Shown here piece after piece: positions 27,095 to 35,889 of a stretch of DNA of 49,648 bases. Source of the DNA: Verrucomicrobiales bacterium (GTDB lineage: Bacteria > Verrucomicrobiota > Verrucomicrobiia > Verrucomicrobiales > DEV007). The translations under genes and the position numbers were made by a program. Where the stretch lies: positions 1 to 49,648 of the forward strand of contig JANQVJ010000002.1 in assembly GCA_030730365.1 (NCBI GenBank), read 5' to 3'. Within the stretch, counting starts at the first letter, position 1, and every line of letters starts with the position of its first letter. Under the pieces are notes generated by a model that was not told the DNA's origin, did no database searches, and worked only from the letters and a program-made list of their open reading frames with translations.

Positions 27095-27466
27095 TTACTT
27101 ACGGATCACGCCCACCGTCTTACGACGACCTTTACGCGTTCTTGCGTTGGTGGAGGTCCGCTGACCACGCACCGGAAGATTCCGGCGATGGCGATAACCG
27201 CGATAACAGTTGATTGAGGTGAGACGCTTGAGGTGGCCCTGGAGGTCACGTCGGAGATCGCCCTCGATCATCACACCGCCGCCGGTAATAGCGTTGGCGA
27301 TGCGGCTCATCTGCTCATCGGAAAGCTCACCGGTGCGGATGCCCGGGTCAACGCCCGCTTCATCAAGGATCTTGGCGGCCGTCGTCGGACCGACGCCAAA
27401 AATGTAAGGGAGAGACGCTTCAATGCGCTTCTCATTTGGGATCTCGACTCCGAGTAGACGTGCCAT
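27095..27466 (-). CDS. rpsM: 30S ribosomal protein S13
   Basis: This 123-residue protein starts [19 protein letters not shown] and has the helix-two-turns-helix [11 protein letters not shown] and the basic tail [15 protein letters not shown]13 lies at the top of the 30S head and contacts the P-site tRNA. Length is normal. It lies between rpmJ (24 bp) and rpsK (20 bp). Confidence 0.98.
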   Translation of the reverse strand: MARLLGVEIPNEKRIEASLPYIFGVGPTTAAKILDEAGVDPGIRTGELSDEQMSRIANAITGGGVMIEGDLRRDLQGHLKRLTSINCYRGYRHRRNLPVRGQRTSTNARTRKGRRKTVGVIRK

Positions 27467-27490
27467 AATTAAAATACTGTTGGAAATGAA

Positions 27491-27604
27491 TTAACCCTGG
27501 CGCTGCTTGTGACGAGGGTTGGTGCAAATGACACGAAGGACTCCCTGCCGCTTGATGATGCGACACTCACTACAAAGACGTTTCACAGATGGCCTGACTT
27601 TCAT
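27491..27604 (-). CDS. rpmJ: 50S ribosomal protein L36
   Basis: This 37-residue protein reads [20 protein letters not shown] and onward to NPRHKQRQG, the universal L36 pattern. Cys11, Cys14, Cys27 and His32 form the zinc ribbon, so it is the zinc-containing form. It begins an rpmJ-rpsM-rpsK-rpsD group, 200 bp downstream of map, in the place where infA is usual. Confidence 0.97.
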   Translation of the reverse strand: MKVRPSVKRLCSECRIIKRQGVLRVICTNPRHKQRQG

Positions 27605-27705
27605 GGAACAAAAAAAGGGGGGTCGTTGGTCACGAACAGAGAGGCTGAACCGTATCAGGCCTCTTCGAAATGACTCCCCGCAGGATTTTGGGCGCGGGGA
27701 TGGAA

Positions 27706-27733
27706 TGTGTACTACAGATTTTCAGTCTCGCAA
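27706..27733 (-). promoter_or_regulatory. Possible internal promoter for rpmJ-rpsM-rpsK-rpsD
   Basis: On the minus strand TTGCGA (27733-27728) and TACACA (27711-27706) are 16 bp apart, in the 200-bp gap between map and rpmJ. A 6-bp CCCCGC/GCGGGG hairpin (27676-27699) lies in the leader that would follow, without a T run. Confidence 0.35.
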
Positions 27734-27804
27734 CCAGTGTTTGTCTGAATGTTTGAATTTTTGAAAAGTTTTTTTTAATCCGCATGGCGGGCACTGATTC
27801 CGGT

Positions 27805-28620
27805 TTATACCGCGGCGTTAACGAAGCTTCGAGCCCGCGGGGTAAGGATTTCCGGTTCATCCTTGGTGATGAGGACCATATGTTCAAAGTGCGCCGAGAG
27901 CGCGCGGTCGGCCGTGATTACCGTCCAGGCATCATCGAGAATGAGAACATCCTCGGTTCCTGCATTTACCATAGGTTCGATCGCAAGAACCATTCCTGCC
28001 TGAAGACGCGGGTTTTTAAAATGACGCGCGCTCATCTCCGTCGCATCCCAGTAATTTGGGACCTGAGGCTCTTCGTGCAACTTTCTCCCAACACCATGAC
28101 CGACAAACTGTTTCACCACCGTGTAGCCGAACTTGCTCACATGGGCCTCAACCGCACCGCAGACCGTAGAGAGCAACTCCCCGTCCCGCGCATGGCTGAT
28201 CGCCTCGTAAAGAGACTCCTCTGTCGCCGAGAGCAACTTCGCCGCTTCCGCCGCGAGCGGGCCAACCGGCACACTCTTTGCATTATCGCCGATCCAACCC
28301 TTCTTCGTGAGGATTCCGACATCAATTTTAACGACATCACCGTCCCCCAGGATGCGGGATCCGCCAATGCCGTGGACGACCTCTTCATTGACCGAAATAC
28401 AGATGTGACCGGGGAAACCTTTGTAACCGAGAAAAGCGCTGACACAGTCCCGCTCCGCCATTAACTCGCGAGCGGCGCGATCAATCTCGCCAGTCGTTGC
28501 TCCCGCTTTTACCATTGCGGCGGCGCAGCCCAGAATCTCGGCCGCTTTCGCCCCTGCTTCACGCAGCCCGTCCAGGTCGCTCCCGGAACGGAGCTGGATT
28601 CTTGACTTCCTCTTGGCCAT
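27805..28620 (-). CDS. map: Methionine aminopeptidase type I
   Basis: This 271-residue enzyme removes the N-terminal methionine from new proteins. The five metal ligands are in VVKIDVG (Asp), IGDNA (Asp), FVGHGVGR (His), AIEPM (Glu) and HFEHMV (Glu). Length and the start are normal, with no N-terminal zinc fingers. It lies 17 bp after secY, as is common in spc operons. Confidence 0.97.
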   Translation of the reverse strand: MAKRKSRIQLRSGSDLDGLREAGAKAAEILGCAAAMVKAGATTGEIDRAARELMAERDCVSAFLGYKGFPGHICISVNEEVVHGIGGSRILGDGDVVKIDVGILTKKGWIGDNAKSVPVGPLAAEAAKLLSATEESLYEAISHARDGELLSTVCGAVEAHVSKFGYTVVKQFVGHGVGRKLHEEPQVPNYWDATEMSARHFKNPRLQAGMVLAIEPMVNAGTEDVLILDDAWTVITADRALSAHFEHMVLITKDEPEILTPRARSFVNAAV

Positions 28621-28637
28621 GACGAAGGCGGTAACGA

Positions 28638-30146
28638 TTACTGCTTCGCCACTTCGTAATAGACGATGCCGCCGATGACGAGAACTGCCACGATGACGAG
28701 AAGCCAGAGAATCTGGTTGCCGCTCGCGGGCGCGCCCTTGATTCCGGGGCGATCATAGCGCCCGCGGATCTTGCCCTTGCGAAGGAATCCGTCGTAGTGA
28801 CGCTGGATAAGGTGTGTCTCGACCTGACGCATCACATCGAGAAGCACCCCGACCATAATGAGAAGACCAGTGCCTCCGAAAAACTGAGCAGCGAGAGGCG
28901 GAACGCCCATGAGGGCGGTGAGAATGGGCGGGAGGATCGCCACGATCGTAAGGAAGATCGCCCCTGCAAAAGTGAGGCGGCTCATCGTGCGATCAAGGAA
29001 CTCTGCCGTTGGTTTGCCGGGACGGACACCGGGGATGTAGCCACCATTCTTTTTGAGATCGTCAGCGATCTGATTTGGCTGGAACATCGTCGCCACCCAG
29101 AAGTAGCTGAAGAAAAAGATCATCAGACCCGTCAGGGTATAAAAGACAATACCACTGCCTCCACCACCTAGAGTCATGGACAAGTTTTGCGCCCAGACCT
29201 CATTCGGAAAAGTCCAACCGATAATCTGCGAAGGAAACATTAGGATAGCCTGGGCAAAAATGATCGGCATGACCCCTGCGTAATTCACCTTCAAGGGCAT
29301 ATGCTGAGACTGACCCCCATACATCTTTCCTCCGCGAACTTGCTTGGCATAATTGATCGGGACGCGACGTTGCGCTTGAGTGATCGAGATGACCGCGGCC
29401 ACCACAAAGAAAAGGAAAGCCAGCAGGGCAACTAATTGAAAGGGGCGCAGCAGGTTATCACCGGCGCTGGCCACGTAAGTATTATATACCTGGAAAAGAG
29501 CTCCCGGCAGCGCATAGATGATGTTCACCGTGATGATGATAGAGACACCATTTCCGATCCCGCGCTCGGTGATCTGGTCACCAAGCCACATCAGGAACAT
29601 CGTCCCGGCCGTAATGATAATGACTGTCTTGATGATGAAAAGAAGCCCTGCATCCGGCACCAGCTCGCGGGTCGAACCGCTGGCAATGTCACGCAGAAAG
29701 GGATTTGCCTCGGGCGTCACTAGAGACTTGGCAAGCATCCAGCCCTGGAAAAGACAAAGGACGAGAGTGAGAACTCTCGTGTAGAGACTGATCTTCTGCC
29801 TCCCGCCTTCTTCCCGCGAAAGCTTCCCGAGCGAGGGAACGACCGCCGTGAGGAGCTGCATCATGATTGACGCACTGATGTACGGCATAATCCCCAGCGC
29901 GAAAAGGGCTGAGTTCTGCAAACCGCCACCACTGAACACGTTCATCAGCGCCAGCACGGCAGTAAGGCCACGGCTGTCACTCGACTGTTCTTCCACCTGA
30001 CCATACCAGTCCTGAAGCACGTTTGCATCAACCCCCGGAAGGGTGATCACGGCACCGAGACGAACGATGACGACGACAAGCAGGGTGAAAAGAATCCTCG
30101 AACGAAGTTCCGGGATCTTGAAGGTGTTGGCAAAAGCGGAGATCAT
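28638..30146 (-). CDS. secY: Preprotein translocase subunit SecY
   Basis: This 502-residue protein forms the Sec channel in the inner membrane. Ten hydrophobic segments can be picked out; typical stretches are FALGIMPYISASIMMQLL (helix 2), ITERGIGNGVSIIITVNI (helix 4/5), AQRRVPINYAKQVRGG, and the C-terminal VETHLIQRHYDGFLRKGKIRGR. It is longer than the usual 430-450 residues, mainly by longer loops around residues 40-60 and a longer C-terminal helix. It sits 88 bp after rplO, before map; adk is absent from between them. Confidence 0.97.
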   Translation of the reverse strand: MISAFANTFKIPELRSRILFTLLVVVIVRLGAVITLPGVDANVLQDWYGQVEEQSSDSRGLTAVLALMNVFSGGGLQNSALFALGIMPYISASIMMQLLTAVVPSLGKLSREEGGRQKISLYTRVLTLVLCLFQGWMLAKSLVTPEANPFLRDIASGSTRELVPDAGLLFIIKTVIIITAGTMFLMWLGDQITERGIGNGVSIIITVNIIYALPGALFQVYNTYVASAGDNLLRPFQLVALLAFLFFVVAAVISITQAQRRVPINYAKQVRGGKMYGGQSQHMPLKVNYAGVMPIIFAQAILMFPSQIIGWTFPNEVWAQNLSMTLGGGGSGIVFYTLTGLMIFFFSYFWVATMFQPNQIADDLKKNGGYIPGVRPGKPTAEFLDRTMSRLTFAGAIFLTIVAILPPILTALMGVPPLAAQFFGGTGLLIMVGVLLDVMRQVETHLIQRHYDGFLRKGKIRGRYDRPGIKGAPASGNQILWLLVIVAVLVIGGIVYYEVAKQ

Positions 30147-30234
30147 TGAAGAGGACGGGGGATGGACTCAGAAGGGAAAAGTGGATTCAACAAGGTTGAA
30201 CCAGTCGTTTAAGAGGGTCTGCCGGTCAGGGCGA

Positions 30235-30696
30235 CTAAACCTCTGCGACGGAACCGCCCGCTTTCTCGATCTTCTCTTTCGCGGCGGCCGAGACTTTCTC
30301 GACTGCCACTGTCAGCTTCTTCGTGAGTTCTCCGTTCGCGAGAACCTTGACACCGTCAAAAGTACCCTTGACGAGCCCGACATTGCGCAGGCTCTGCTCG
30401 TTGACCTCGTCGCCGTCGGCAAACTTGATCTCGAGATCGACAAGGTTGACGATCGCATACTGCGTCTTGAACTGGGCGTTGTTAAAGCCCTTCTTGGGAA
30501 GCCTACGGGCGAGGGGCATCTGGCCGCCTTCAAAGCCGGGACGGATCGAGGCACCGGAGCGGGCTTTTTGGCCCTTGTTTCCTTTGCCGCTGGTTTTACC
30601 AAGGCCGGAGCTCTCTCCGCGGCCGACGCGGCGACGGCGGTGTTTGGATCCGGGGGTGGGTTTAAGGTCGTGAAGTCTCATGAGTCGTATCTCCAA
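30235..30696 (-). CDS. rplO: 50S ribosomal protein L15
   Basis: This 153-residue protein begins [20 protein letters not shown] and has the glycine-rich [24 protein letters not shown] region (seen in part as [13 protein letters not shown]) and [20 protein letters not shown]15 is an assembly protein of the 50S subunit. It follows rpsE by only 8 bp; rpmD (L30), which normally stands between them, is absent. A good Shine-Dalgarno GGAG lies 10 nt before the ATG. Confidence 0.97.
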   Translation of the reverse strand: MEIRLMRLHDLKPTPGSKHRRRRVGRGESSGLGKTSGKGNKGQKARSGASIRPGFEGGQMPLARRLPKKGFNNAQFKTQYAIVNLVDLEIKFADGDEVNEQSLRNVGLVKGTFDGVKVLANGELTKKLTVAVEKVSAAAKEKIEKAGGSVAEV

Positions 30697-30704
30697 TCAG
30701 GAAG

Positions 30705-31415
30705 TTAAAGGGCCCTTTTCTCAGCGAGGCGCTTACCGCGTAGGGCATAAATCTGTTCTTTGGTCCGGAGTTGCTCGAGGGCGTTGATCGTGGCCTTGAC
30801 GACGTTTGCCTGATTGTTCGAGCCCATGGATTTGGCGAGGATGTCTTTGATCCCGGCTGCCTCAACGACGGCACGCACGCCACCGCCGGCAATGAGGCCG
30901 GTCCCCGGCGAAGCGGGGAGGAGCATGACACGACCACCACCGTGCTCACCGATCACTGGGTGAGGAATCGTGTTGTTCGTGATATTGACAGAAACCATAA
31001 ATTTCTTCGAGGATTCACTGGCCTTCTTAATGCATTCGGCGACTTCCTGAGCCTTACCGAACCCGAAGCCAACCTTACCCTCACGATCACCGCTCACGAC
31101 GAGGGCGGAAAAGCTGAAACGGCGTCCACCCTTCACGACCTTGGCACAACGATTAATGTGCACGACTTTTTCAAATGAGTTCTCAAAATCATCACGCGAG
31201 GACTGAGGCGCACTCGAGCGGAGAATTTCCTCCGCTTTTTTGAGCTTGTCGAAGCGGACTTCACCCGGCTCGGCAACCGCTTCTTCAGTCGCCAGTTCAA
31301 GATCTTCCGCGGCCGCAGCAGGGGCTTCCACTTCCACCCCGGCTTCGGTCGAAGCGATCACCCCGTCGGTGATCTCCTCTTCGGGCGTATTTTCGTTTAC
31401 GGTTTCGTCGCTCAT
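30705..31415 (-). CDS. rpsE: 30S ribosomal protein S5 with acidic N-terminal extension
   Basis: This 236-residue protein has the S5 double-stranded RNA-binding fold from about residue 85 ([24 protein letters not shown]) and the C-terminal domain [23 protein letters not shown]5 shapes the mRNA entry and decoding centre. The family usually has about 165 residues; the extra 65-70 at the start are rich in Glu, Ala, Thr and Val. I start at the ATG at 31415; a TTG 9 bp upstream is possible. It lies 12 bp after rplR. Confidence 0.97.
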   Translation of the reverse strand: MSDETVNENTPEEEITDGVIASTEAGVEVEAPAAAAEDLELATEEAVAEPGEVRFDKLKKAEEILRSSAPQSSRDDFENSFEKVVHINRCAKVVKGGRRFSFSALVVSGDREGKVGFGFGKAQEVAECIKKASESSKKFMVSVNITNNTIPHPVIGEHGGGRVMLLPASPGTGLIAGGGVRAVVEAAGIKDILAKSMGSNNQANVVKATINALEQLRTKEQIYALRGKRLAEKRAL

Positions 31416-31427
31416 TAATATCAAAAA

Positions 31428-31784
31428 TTAGAAATTGAGGCCGGCTTCCCTTGCGGCGTCCGCGAGGGCTTTGACCTTGCCGTGGTACTGGAAACCTCCA
31501 CGGTCGAAAACCACGGTGTCGATGCTGACACCCTTGGCCTTCCTCGCAACCGCTTCGCCTACTTTGGCGGCAGCTTCTTTGTTCGAGCCGCTCGTCTCGA
31601 GACCCTTGTCGAGAGTGGAAGCGGCGGCAAGAGTGCGTCCGGCCACATCATCGATGAGCTGGGCGTAGACATTTTGATTCGAGAAGTGAATCGCGAGGCG
31701 CGGACGCTCGGCGGTACCGGAAATTTTCTTCCGAATGCGGCGCCGGACTTTGGCGCGGGCCTGTTTGCGAATGTAAAGACTCAT
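31428..31784 (-). CDS. rplR: 50S ribosomal protein L18
   Basis: This 118-residue protein shows the L18 pattern: [41 protein letters not shown] and the C-terminal [24 protein letters not shown]18 binds 5S rRNA. Length is typical. It has one of the clear Shine-Dalgarno sequences of the cluster (AGGAG, 11 nt upstream). Confidence 0.98.
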   Translation of the reverse strand: MSLYIRKQARAKVRRRIRKKISGTAERPRLAIHFSNQNVYAQLIDDVAGRTLAAASTLDKGLETSGSNKEAAAKVGEAVARKAKGVSIDTVVFDRGGFQYHGKVKALADAAREAGLNF

Positions 31785-31811
31785 TTGTTGGTTCTCCTCT
31801 GAAATTTAACG

Positions 31812-32354
31812 TTAGCGTTTCACGCTCTTACCCTGCTTGCGGCGGACCTTCTCACCCTTGTAGCGAACACCCTTGCCCTTGTATGGCTCCGGCGGGTAGT
31901 AAGAACGAACGTCGGCGGCAAACTGGCCGACAAGTTGCTTGTCGATCCCCTCGATTTTAATGTTCGTGTTACCCTCGACCGTGACAGTGAGCCCGGCCGG
32001 GATCGGATGCAACACGGGGTGCGAAAAACCGAGACTAAGATCGAGATCGCCCCCCTTCACCGCGGCACGGAAACCAACGCCAATAATCTCAAGCTGTCGG
32101 GTGAACCCGTTGACAACTCCTTCGATCATATTTGCGATGAGGCTGCGGGCGGTGCCGTGCATGGCTCGCACCGTGCGCTCCTCGGAGCTGCGGGTCACGA
32201 CGATAGTGCCTTCCTCCTGCTCGATGGCAAGACCGCTCGGGAGCGTCCAATTGAGAGAACCCTTCGGGCCCTCAACGAGGACTTTGCTACCGTCCTCTAC
32301 TTTGATCTCCACCTTCTCGGGAAGACTGATTTGCTTTCTACCTATCCGCGACAT
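31812..32354 (-). CDS. rplF: 50S ribosomal protein L6
   Basis: This 180-residue protein starts MSRIGRKQISLPEKVEIKV and contains two L6 folds, ending with YYPPEPYKGKGVRYKGEKVRRKQGKS, the conserved L6 signature. L6 supports the factor-binding site of the 50S subunit. It follows rpsH by 41 bp and precedes rplR by 27 bp. Confidence 0.98.
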   Translation of the reverse strand: MSRIGRKQISLPEKVEIKVEDGSKVLVEGPKGSLNWTLPSGLAIEQEEGTIVVTRSSEERTVRAMHGTARSLIANMIEGVVNGFTRQLEIIGVGFRAAVKGGDLDLSLGFSHPVLHPIPAGLTVTVEGNTNIKIEGIDKQLVGQFAADVRSYYPPEPYKGKGVRYKGEKVRRKQGKSVKR

Positions 32355-32395
32355 GACTGTTCGTTAATTAAGTTTCCGGAATGATTCGGCGTGGA

Positions 32396-32794
32396 TTACC
32401 AGACGAGAGCGAGGAGTTCGCCACCGATATTTTGCTTGCGGGCGGAATGTCCGGCCATGATTCCCCTCGGGGTCGAGACGATCGCAATTCCCATCCCTCC
32501 AAGGACTTTGGGGATATCGTCGCATCCGACATACCGACGGAGTCCAGGCCTGCTCACTCGCTTGAGATTTTTCAGGGCAGGGGTGTTTCCCGAGTAACGG
32601 GGTTTTGCCTTGATCTCGGCGTGGACGCCCTCGCCGACCTTTTGATAGGACCAGAGGTAACCCTCCTCCTTAAGAATGCGGGCGATCTCCTCCTTCACTT
32701 TAGAATAGGGAGCGGAGAACTCTTCCTTCTGCGCCATCGTGGCGTTCTTGAAGCGGGTGAGGAAATCTGAAATGGGATCACTAACGACAGCCAT
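32396..32794 (-). CDS. rpsH: 30S ribosomal protein S8
   Basis: This 132-residue protein starts with VVSDPISDFLTRFKNATMAQ and ends GGMGIAIVSTPRGIMAGHSARKQNIGGELLALVW (recognisable as STPRGIMAGHSARK), the S8 signature. S8 binds helix 21 of 16S rRNA and in E. coli represses the spc operon. It lies 39 bp after rplE; rpsN (S14) is missing from between them. Confidence 0.98.
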   Translation of the reverse strand: MAVVSDPISDFLTRFKNATMAQKEEFSAPYSKVKEEIARILKEEGYLWSYQKVGEGVHAEIKAKPRYSGNTPALKNLKRVSRPGLRRYVGCDDIPKVLGGMGIAIVSTPRGIMAGHSARKQNIGGELLALVW

Positions 32795-32833
32795 AGTACC
32801 GGTAAGTTGAATTTGTAAGATGAAGAATGTCCG

Positions 32834-33391
32834 TTAGGCGGCCGAGCCGGGCTTGCGGAAAGGGATACCGAGAAGCGTGAGCAACTCGCGACCTTCGGCG
32901 TCGGTGTTAGCCGTGGTGACGATAGTCATGTCAAAGCCAATCGTGCGGGTCACCTTGTCGAGTTCGATCTCGGGGAAGATAGTGTGATCAGAGATTCCGC
33001 AAGTGTAGTTGCCGCGACCGTCAAAAGACTTGGGGGAAAGACCTCGAAAGTCACGGATCGTGGGTGCAGCCACATTGATAAAACGATCAAGGAATTCCCA
33101 CATGCGCGCACCTCGAAGTGTCACACGCGCACCGATGGTGTCACCGATGCGGAGCTTGAAGTTGGAAATCGCATTCCGGGCCTTGGTCGGAACGGCGCGC
33201 TGACCGGTGATCTTGCCGAGATCCTCGATGACAGCCTCGGCAGCGGCCTTACGGTCCTCGGCCTTGCCGAATCCCACATTAAGGACCACCTTTTCGATCG
33301 TCGGAATACGGTGAACGTTGTCGTAGGCGAACTTCTCCTTGAGAGAGGAGGCGACCTTCTGCTTGTAGACTGTCTTGAGAGCTGGTTCCAT
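32834..33391 (-). CDS. rplE: 50S ribosomal protein L5
   Basis: This 185-residue protein shows L5 motifs: IEKVVLNVGFG near residue 30, ITGQRAVPTKARNAISNFKLR, and the C-terminal GFDMTIVTTANTDAEGRELL. L5 binds 5S rRNA and contacts the P-site tRNA through bridge B1b. Length is normal. It sits between rplX (26 bp) and rpsH. Confidence 0.98.
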   Translation of the reverse strand: MEPALKTVYKQKVASSLKEKFAYDNVHRIPTIEKVVLNVGFGKAEDRKAAAEAVIEDLGKITGQRAVPTKARNAISNFKLRIGDTIGARVTLRGARMWEFLDRFINVAAPTIRDFRGLSPKSFDGRGNYTCGISDHTIFPEIELDKVTRTIGFDMTIVTTANTDAEGRELLTLLGIPFRKPGSAA

Positions 33392-33417
33392 GACCTTAAT
33401 ACCTGACTGCTTTTAGA

Positions 33418-33657
33418 TTACTTGGTGACCAGCTTCACATTCGAGATGTGAATCGGTCCCTCTTTTTCGATGATGCCGCCTTCGGGGCGGTCTTGGGTCG
33501 GTTTGGCATGTTTTTTGATCATGCGGACACCTTCAACGATGACCTGGGACTTCTCAGTGAAAACCTGAAGGACGCGGCCCGCGTCGCCTTTGTGGTTACC
33601 GGTGATGACGACCACCTGGTCGTTCTTTTTGACGTGTGTCTTAACTCGCTTAGCCAT
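33418..33657 (-). CDS. rplX: 50S ribosomal protein L24
   Basis: This 79-residue protein has the KOW motif near its start ([19 protein letters not shown]) and the conserved [23 protein letters not shown] region (seen as [17 protein letters not shown]). L24 starts 50S assembly. It is at the short end for the family because the usual C-terminal zinc-ribbon-like tail is missing. It follows rplN by 32 bp. Confidence 0.97.
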   Translation of the reverse strand: MAKRVKTHVKKNDQVVVITGNHKGDAGRVLQVFTEKSQVIVEGVRMIKKHAKPTQDRPEGGIIEKEGPIHISNVKLVTK

Positions 33658-33689
33658 GCTGATACCCTTTCGAAAACTGATACTGTAAA

Positions 33690-34055
33690 TTACAAGACCT
33701 CCGGCGCGAGCGAGACGATCTTCATGAAGTTTTTCTCACGCAATTCGCGTGCGACGGGCCCGAAAATACGGGTGCCCTTGGGATTCTTGTCCTTGTCGAT
33801 GATCACGATTGCGTTGTTGTCGAAGCGCAGGACCGACCCGTCGCTCCTCCGAATGGGGGCGGCGGTCCTCACCACCACGGCGCGAACAACATCACCCTTC
33901 TTCACGTTCGCGGTCGGGATCGACTCACGAATGTGGGCGGTGATGATATCACCTACGTGGGCCTGGCGGGAACGAGTCCCGAGCACGCCGATCATCTTTG
34001 CGACACGGGCACCGGTATTATCCGCCACCTGCACCTTGGATTCCATCTGAATCAT
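33690..34055 (-). CDS. rplN: 50S ribosomal protein L14
   Basis: This 121-residue protein starts [19 protein letters not shown], the usual L14 opening, and has [25 protein letters not shown] and the end [17 protein letters not shown]14 forms intersubunit bridge B8. Length is normal for bacteria. It lies between rpsQ (51 bp) and rplX. Confidence 0.98.
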   Translation of the reverse strand: MIQMESKVQVADNTGARVAKMIGVLGTRSRQAHVGDIITAHIRESIPTANVKKGDVVRAVVVRTAAPIRRSDGSVLRFDNNAIVIIDKDKNPKGTRIFGPVARELREKNFMKIVSLAPEVL

Positions 34056-34106
34056 GAGTTTATAAAAAGTAAAGTTTACCTGGAAAAGTTCTGACCGGAG
34101 GCCGGA

Positions 34107-34376
34107 TTAATGGGAGAGGACTTCCTTGAGCTTCCAACATTTGCGCTTGCTCACAGGACGCGTCTCTTCGATGAGGACACGATCTCCGACCTTGGCTTCG
34201 CCGGTCTCATCGTGAGCAAGAAAGGTGGACGTGCGTTTCACGATCTTCTTAAAGCGGGGGTGCGGCACACGGCGACGAACTTCGACTACAATGGTCTTGT
34301 CCATCGCGTCTGATGTCACCACTCCGACTCGCGTCTTGCGCAAACCGACTTCACTTTGATTCTCTGACTCGCTCAT
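34107..34376 (-). CDS. rpsQ: 30S ribosomal protein S17
   Basis: This 89-residue protein has the OB-fold pattern of S17: [18 protein letters not shown], then [21 protein letters not shown] and [19 protein letters not shown]17 binds the 5' domain of 16S rRNA. I start at the ATG at 34376, giving a short acidic leader SESENQSE; a TTG 15 bp upstream is less likely. Confidence 0.96.
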   Translation of the reverse strand: MSESENQSEVGLRKTRVGVVTSDAMDKTIVVEVRRRVPHPRFKKIVKRTSTFLAHDETGEAKVGDRVLIEETRPVSKRKCWKLKEVLSH

Positions 34377-34420
34377 TGGTAATACTTGCAATTGGTTCGG
34401 ACAACACGAGATCCTCTAGC

Positions 34421-34627
34421 TCAGGCCCGGGAAGCGTCGCGCTTCTGGGTAAGGAGCGTTTCAATCTTCGCCACTTCGCGGCGTGCCTGACGAATTCTCG
34501 AAGGATTCTCAAGCTGGCCAGCTTCTTTCTGGACCCGGAGCATGAGAGATTCCTCTTTGAGTTCGCGACGGCGTGTCGCCAGCTCGTCGACACTCAGTTC
34601 GCGCAGTTCTTTGGTGGATTTTGACAT
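34421..34627 (-). CDS. rpmC: 50S ribosomal protein L29
   Basis: This 68-residue helical protein starts MSKSTKELRELSVDELATRR and ends with IRQARREVAKIETLLTQ, typical of L29. L29 lies at the polypeptide exit next to L23, where nascent-chain factors bind. A clear AGGAG lies upstream of the start. Confidence 0.97.
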   Translation of the reverse strand: MSKSTKELRELSVDELATRRRELKEESLMLRVQKEAGQLENPSRIRQARREVAKIETLLTQKRDASRA

Positions 34628-34654
34628 CGTGATTCTCCTCTGTGATATAAATGA

Positions 34655-35071
34655 TTACTGGTCCGAACGGCGCACGAAGCGGCAGCGGATCCCAAGCTTA
34701 TTGGATGCGAGGCGGAGCGCCTCCTTGGCGGCAGTCTCCGATACACCGGAGATCTCAAACATCATCGTGCCGGGGCGAACAACTGCGACCCAATGCTCGA
34801 CAGGTCCCTTACCCTTACCCATACGAGTTTCGGGCGGACGAGCCGTAACAGGCTTGTGGGGGAAGATACGAATCCAGACCTTACCCTTACGCTTGAGGTA
34901 ACGGTTGATCGAGATACGGCAAGCTTCGATCTGGCGGTTTGTGATCCAACCGCGACCGAGGCACTGGAGGCCGAACTCACCGAAGCTGACTTTTGTTCCA
35001 CGAGACGCATTGCCCGCGCGGCTTCCGCGATGGGTTTTACGAAACTTGACTCTTTTAGGTATCAAAGGCAT
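34655..35071 (-). CDS. rplP: 50S ribosomal protein L16
   Basis: This 138-residue protein begins [16 protein letters not shown] and contains [40 protein letters not shown] and [17 protein letters not shown], all L16 signatures. L16 organises the A-site and peptidyl-transferase region. Length is normal. A Shine-Dalgarno AGGAG is present. Confidence 0.98.
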   Translation of the reverse strand: MPLIPKRVKFRKTHRGSRAGNASRGTKVSFGEFGLQCLGRGWITNRQIEACRISINRYLKRKGKVWIRIFPHKPVTARPPETRMGKGKGPVEHWVAVVRPGTMMFEISGVSETAAKEALRLASNKLGIRCRFVRRSDQ

Positions 35072-35128
35072 GACTTGTCTCCTTTTTCTTTAAATGATTT
35101 ATCGAGGCCCAGGGGGGATCCGAGGGGA

Positions 35129-35863
35129 TCAGCCGTTGTGATCACGACGCTGGGGGCGACCACCGCCACCTCCGCCTCCGCCACCGCCCGGACGTCCGTT
35201 GTTGTCACGACGGGGACGCTTGGGAGCCTCGCCCGGGACTTCCTCTTTCTTATTGATCCAAACTTTGACCCCGATGATACCCCAGGTCGTCTCCGCCTCG
35301 GCAAAGCCGTAGTCGATCGGAACACGGAGAGTCTGAAGAGGCACCTTACCTTCGCGGTAGGCTTCAGCACGGGCGATATCAGCGCCACCGAGACGACCTG
35401 CGGCACGAATCCGGATGCCCTCGGCACCGAAGTCCATCGCTGTCTGAATGGCTCGCTTCATGGCGCGACGGAAAGAAACGCGGCGCTCAAGTTGAGTCGC
35501 GACCTGGGCGGCGACCCATGAAGAATCGAGCTCGGGCTGGCGGATTTCGAAAATATCGAGTTTGACCTGCGAACCCTTACACATCCGGCTGATGTCGGCG
35601 GTCATGACTTCGATCTCCTGGCCGCGCTTGCCGATAATGAGACCGGGGCGTGAAGTGTGGAGGGTGACGCGAACGCTGTTCCAGGCACGCTCGATAACGA
35701 CGCGGGAAACGGCGCCCTTCTGGAGTCGGCTCTCAAGGTAACGACGCACCTTGAGGTCGGCATGGAGTTGCTCGGCATATTCGCCCTGTGGTGCATACCA
35801 CTTGGACTGCCAGTCTTTGCTCACGGCAAGCCGGAAACCGATCGGATGTACTTTCTGTCCCAT
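35129..35863 (-). CDS. rpsC: 30S ribosomal protein S3 with polyglycine tail
   Basis: This 244-residue protein starts MGQKVHPIGFRLAVSKDWQS. The KH domain (residues 40-110) includes GLIIGKRGQEIEVMTADISR, and the C-terminal half has FGAEGIRIRAAGRLGGADIARAE. S3 lines the mRNA entry channel and has helicase activity with S4 and S5. After residue 215 comes a tail with a run of ten Gly flanked by Arg/Asn/Gln, which the E. coli protein lacks. It lies 26 bp after rplV. Confidence 0.98.
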   Translation of the reverse strand: MGQKVHPIGFRLAVSKDWQSKWYAPQGEYAEQLHADLKVRRYLESRLQKGAVSRVVIERAWNSVRVTLHTSRPGLIIGKRGQEIEVMTADISRMCKGSQVKLDIFEIRQPELDSSWVAAQVATQLERRVSFRRAMKRAIQTAMDFGAEGIRIRAAGRLGGADIARAEAYREGKVPLQTLRVPIDYGFAEAETTWGIIGVKVWINKKEEVPGEAPKRPRRDNNGRPGGGGGGGGGGRPQRRDHNG

Positions 35864-35889
35864 ATAAAAATTTCAGGTTTGATCGTGAA

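Noticed and set aside
27630..27887. 85-codon minus-strand frame near the place of infA
   Set aside because: It overlaps the end of map in another frame and does not resemble IF-1.
32795..32833. Possible hidden rpsN (S14) between rplE and rpsH
   Set aside because: The gap is 39 bp and has no CxxC-coding sequence.
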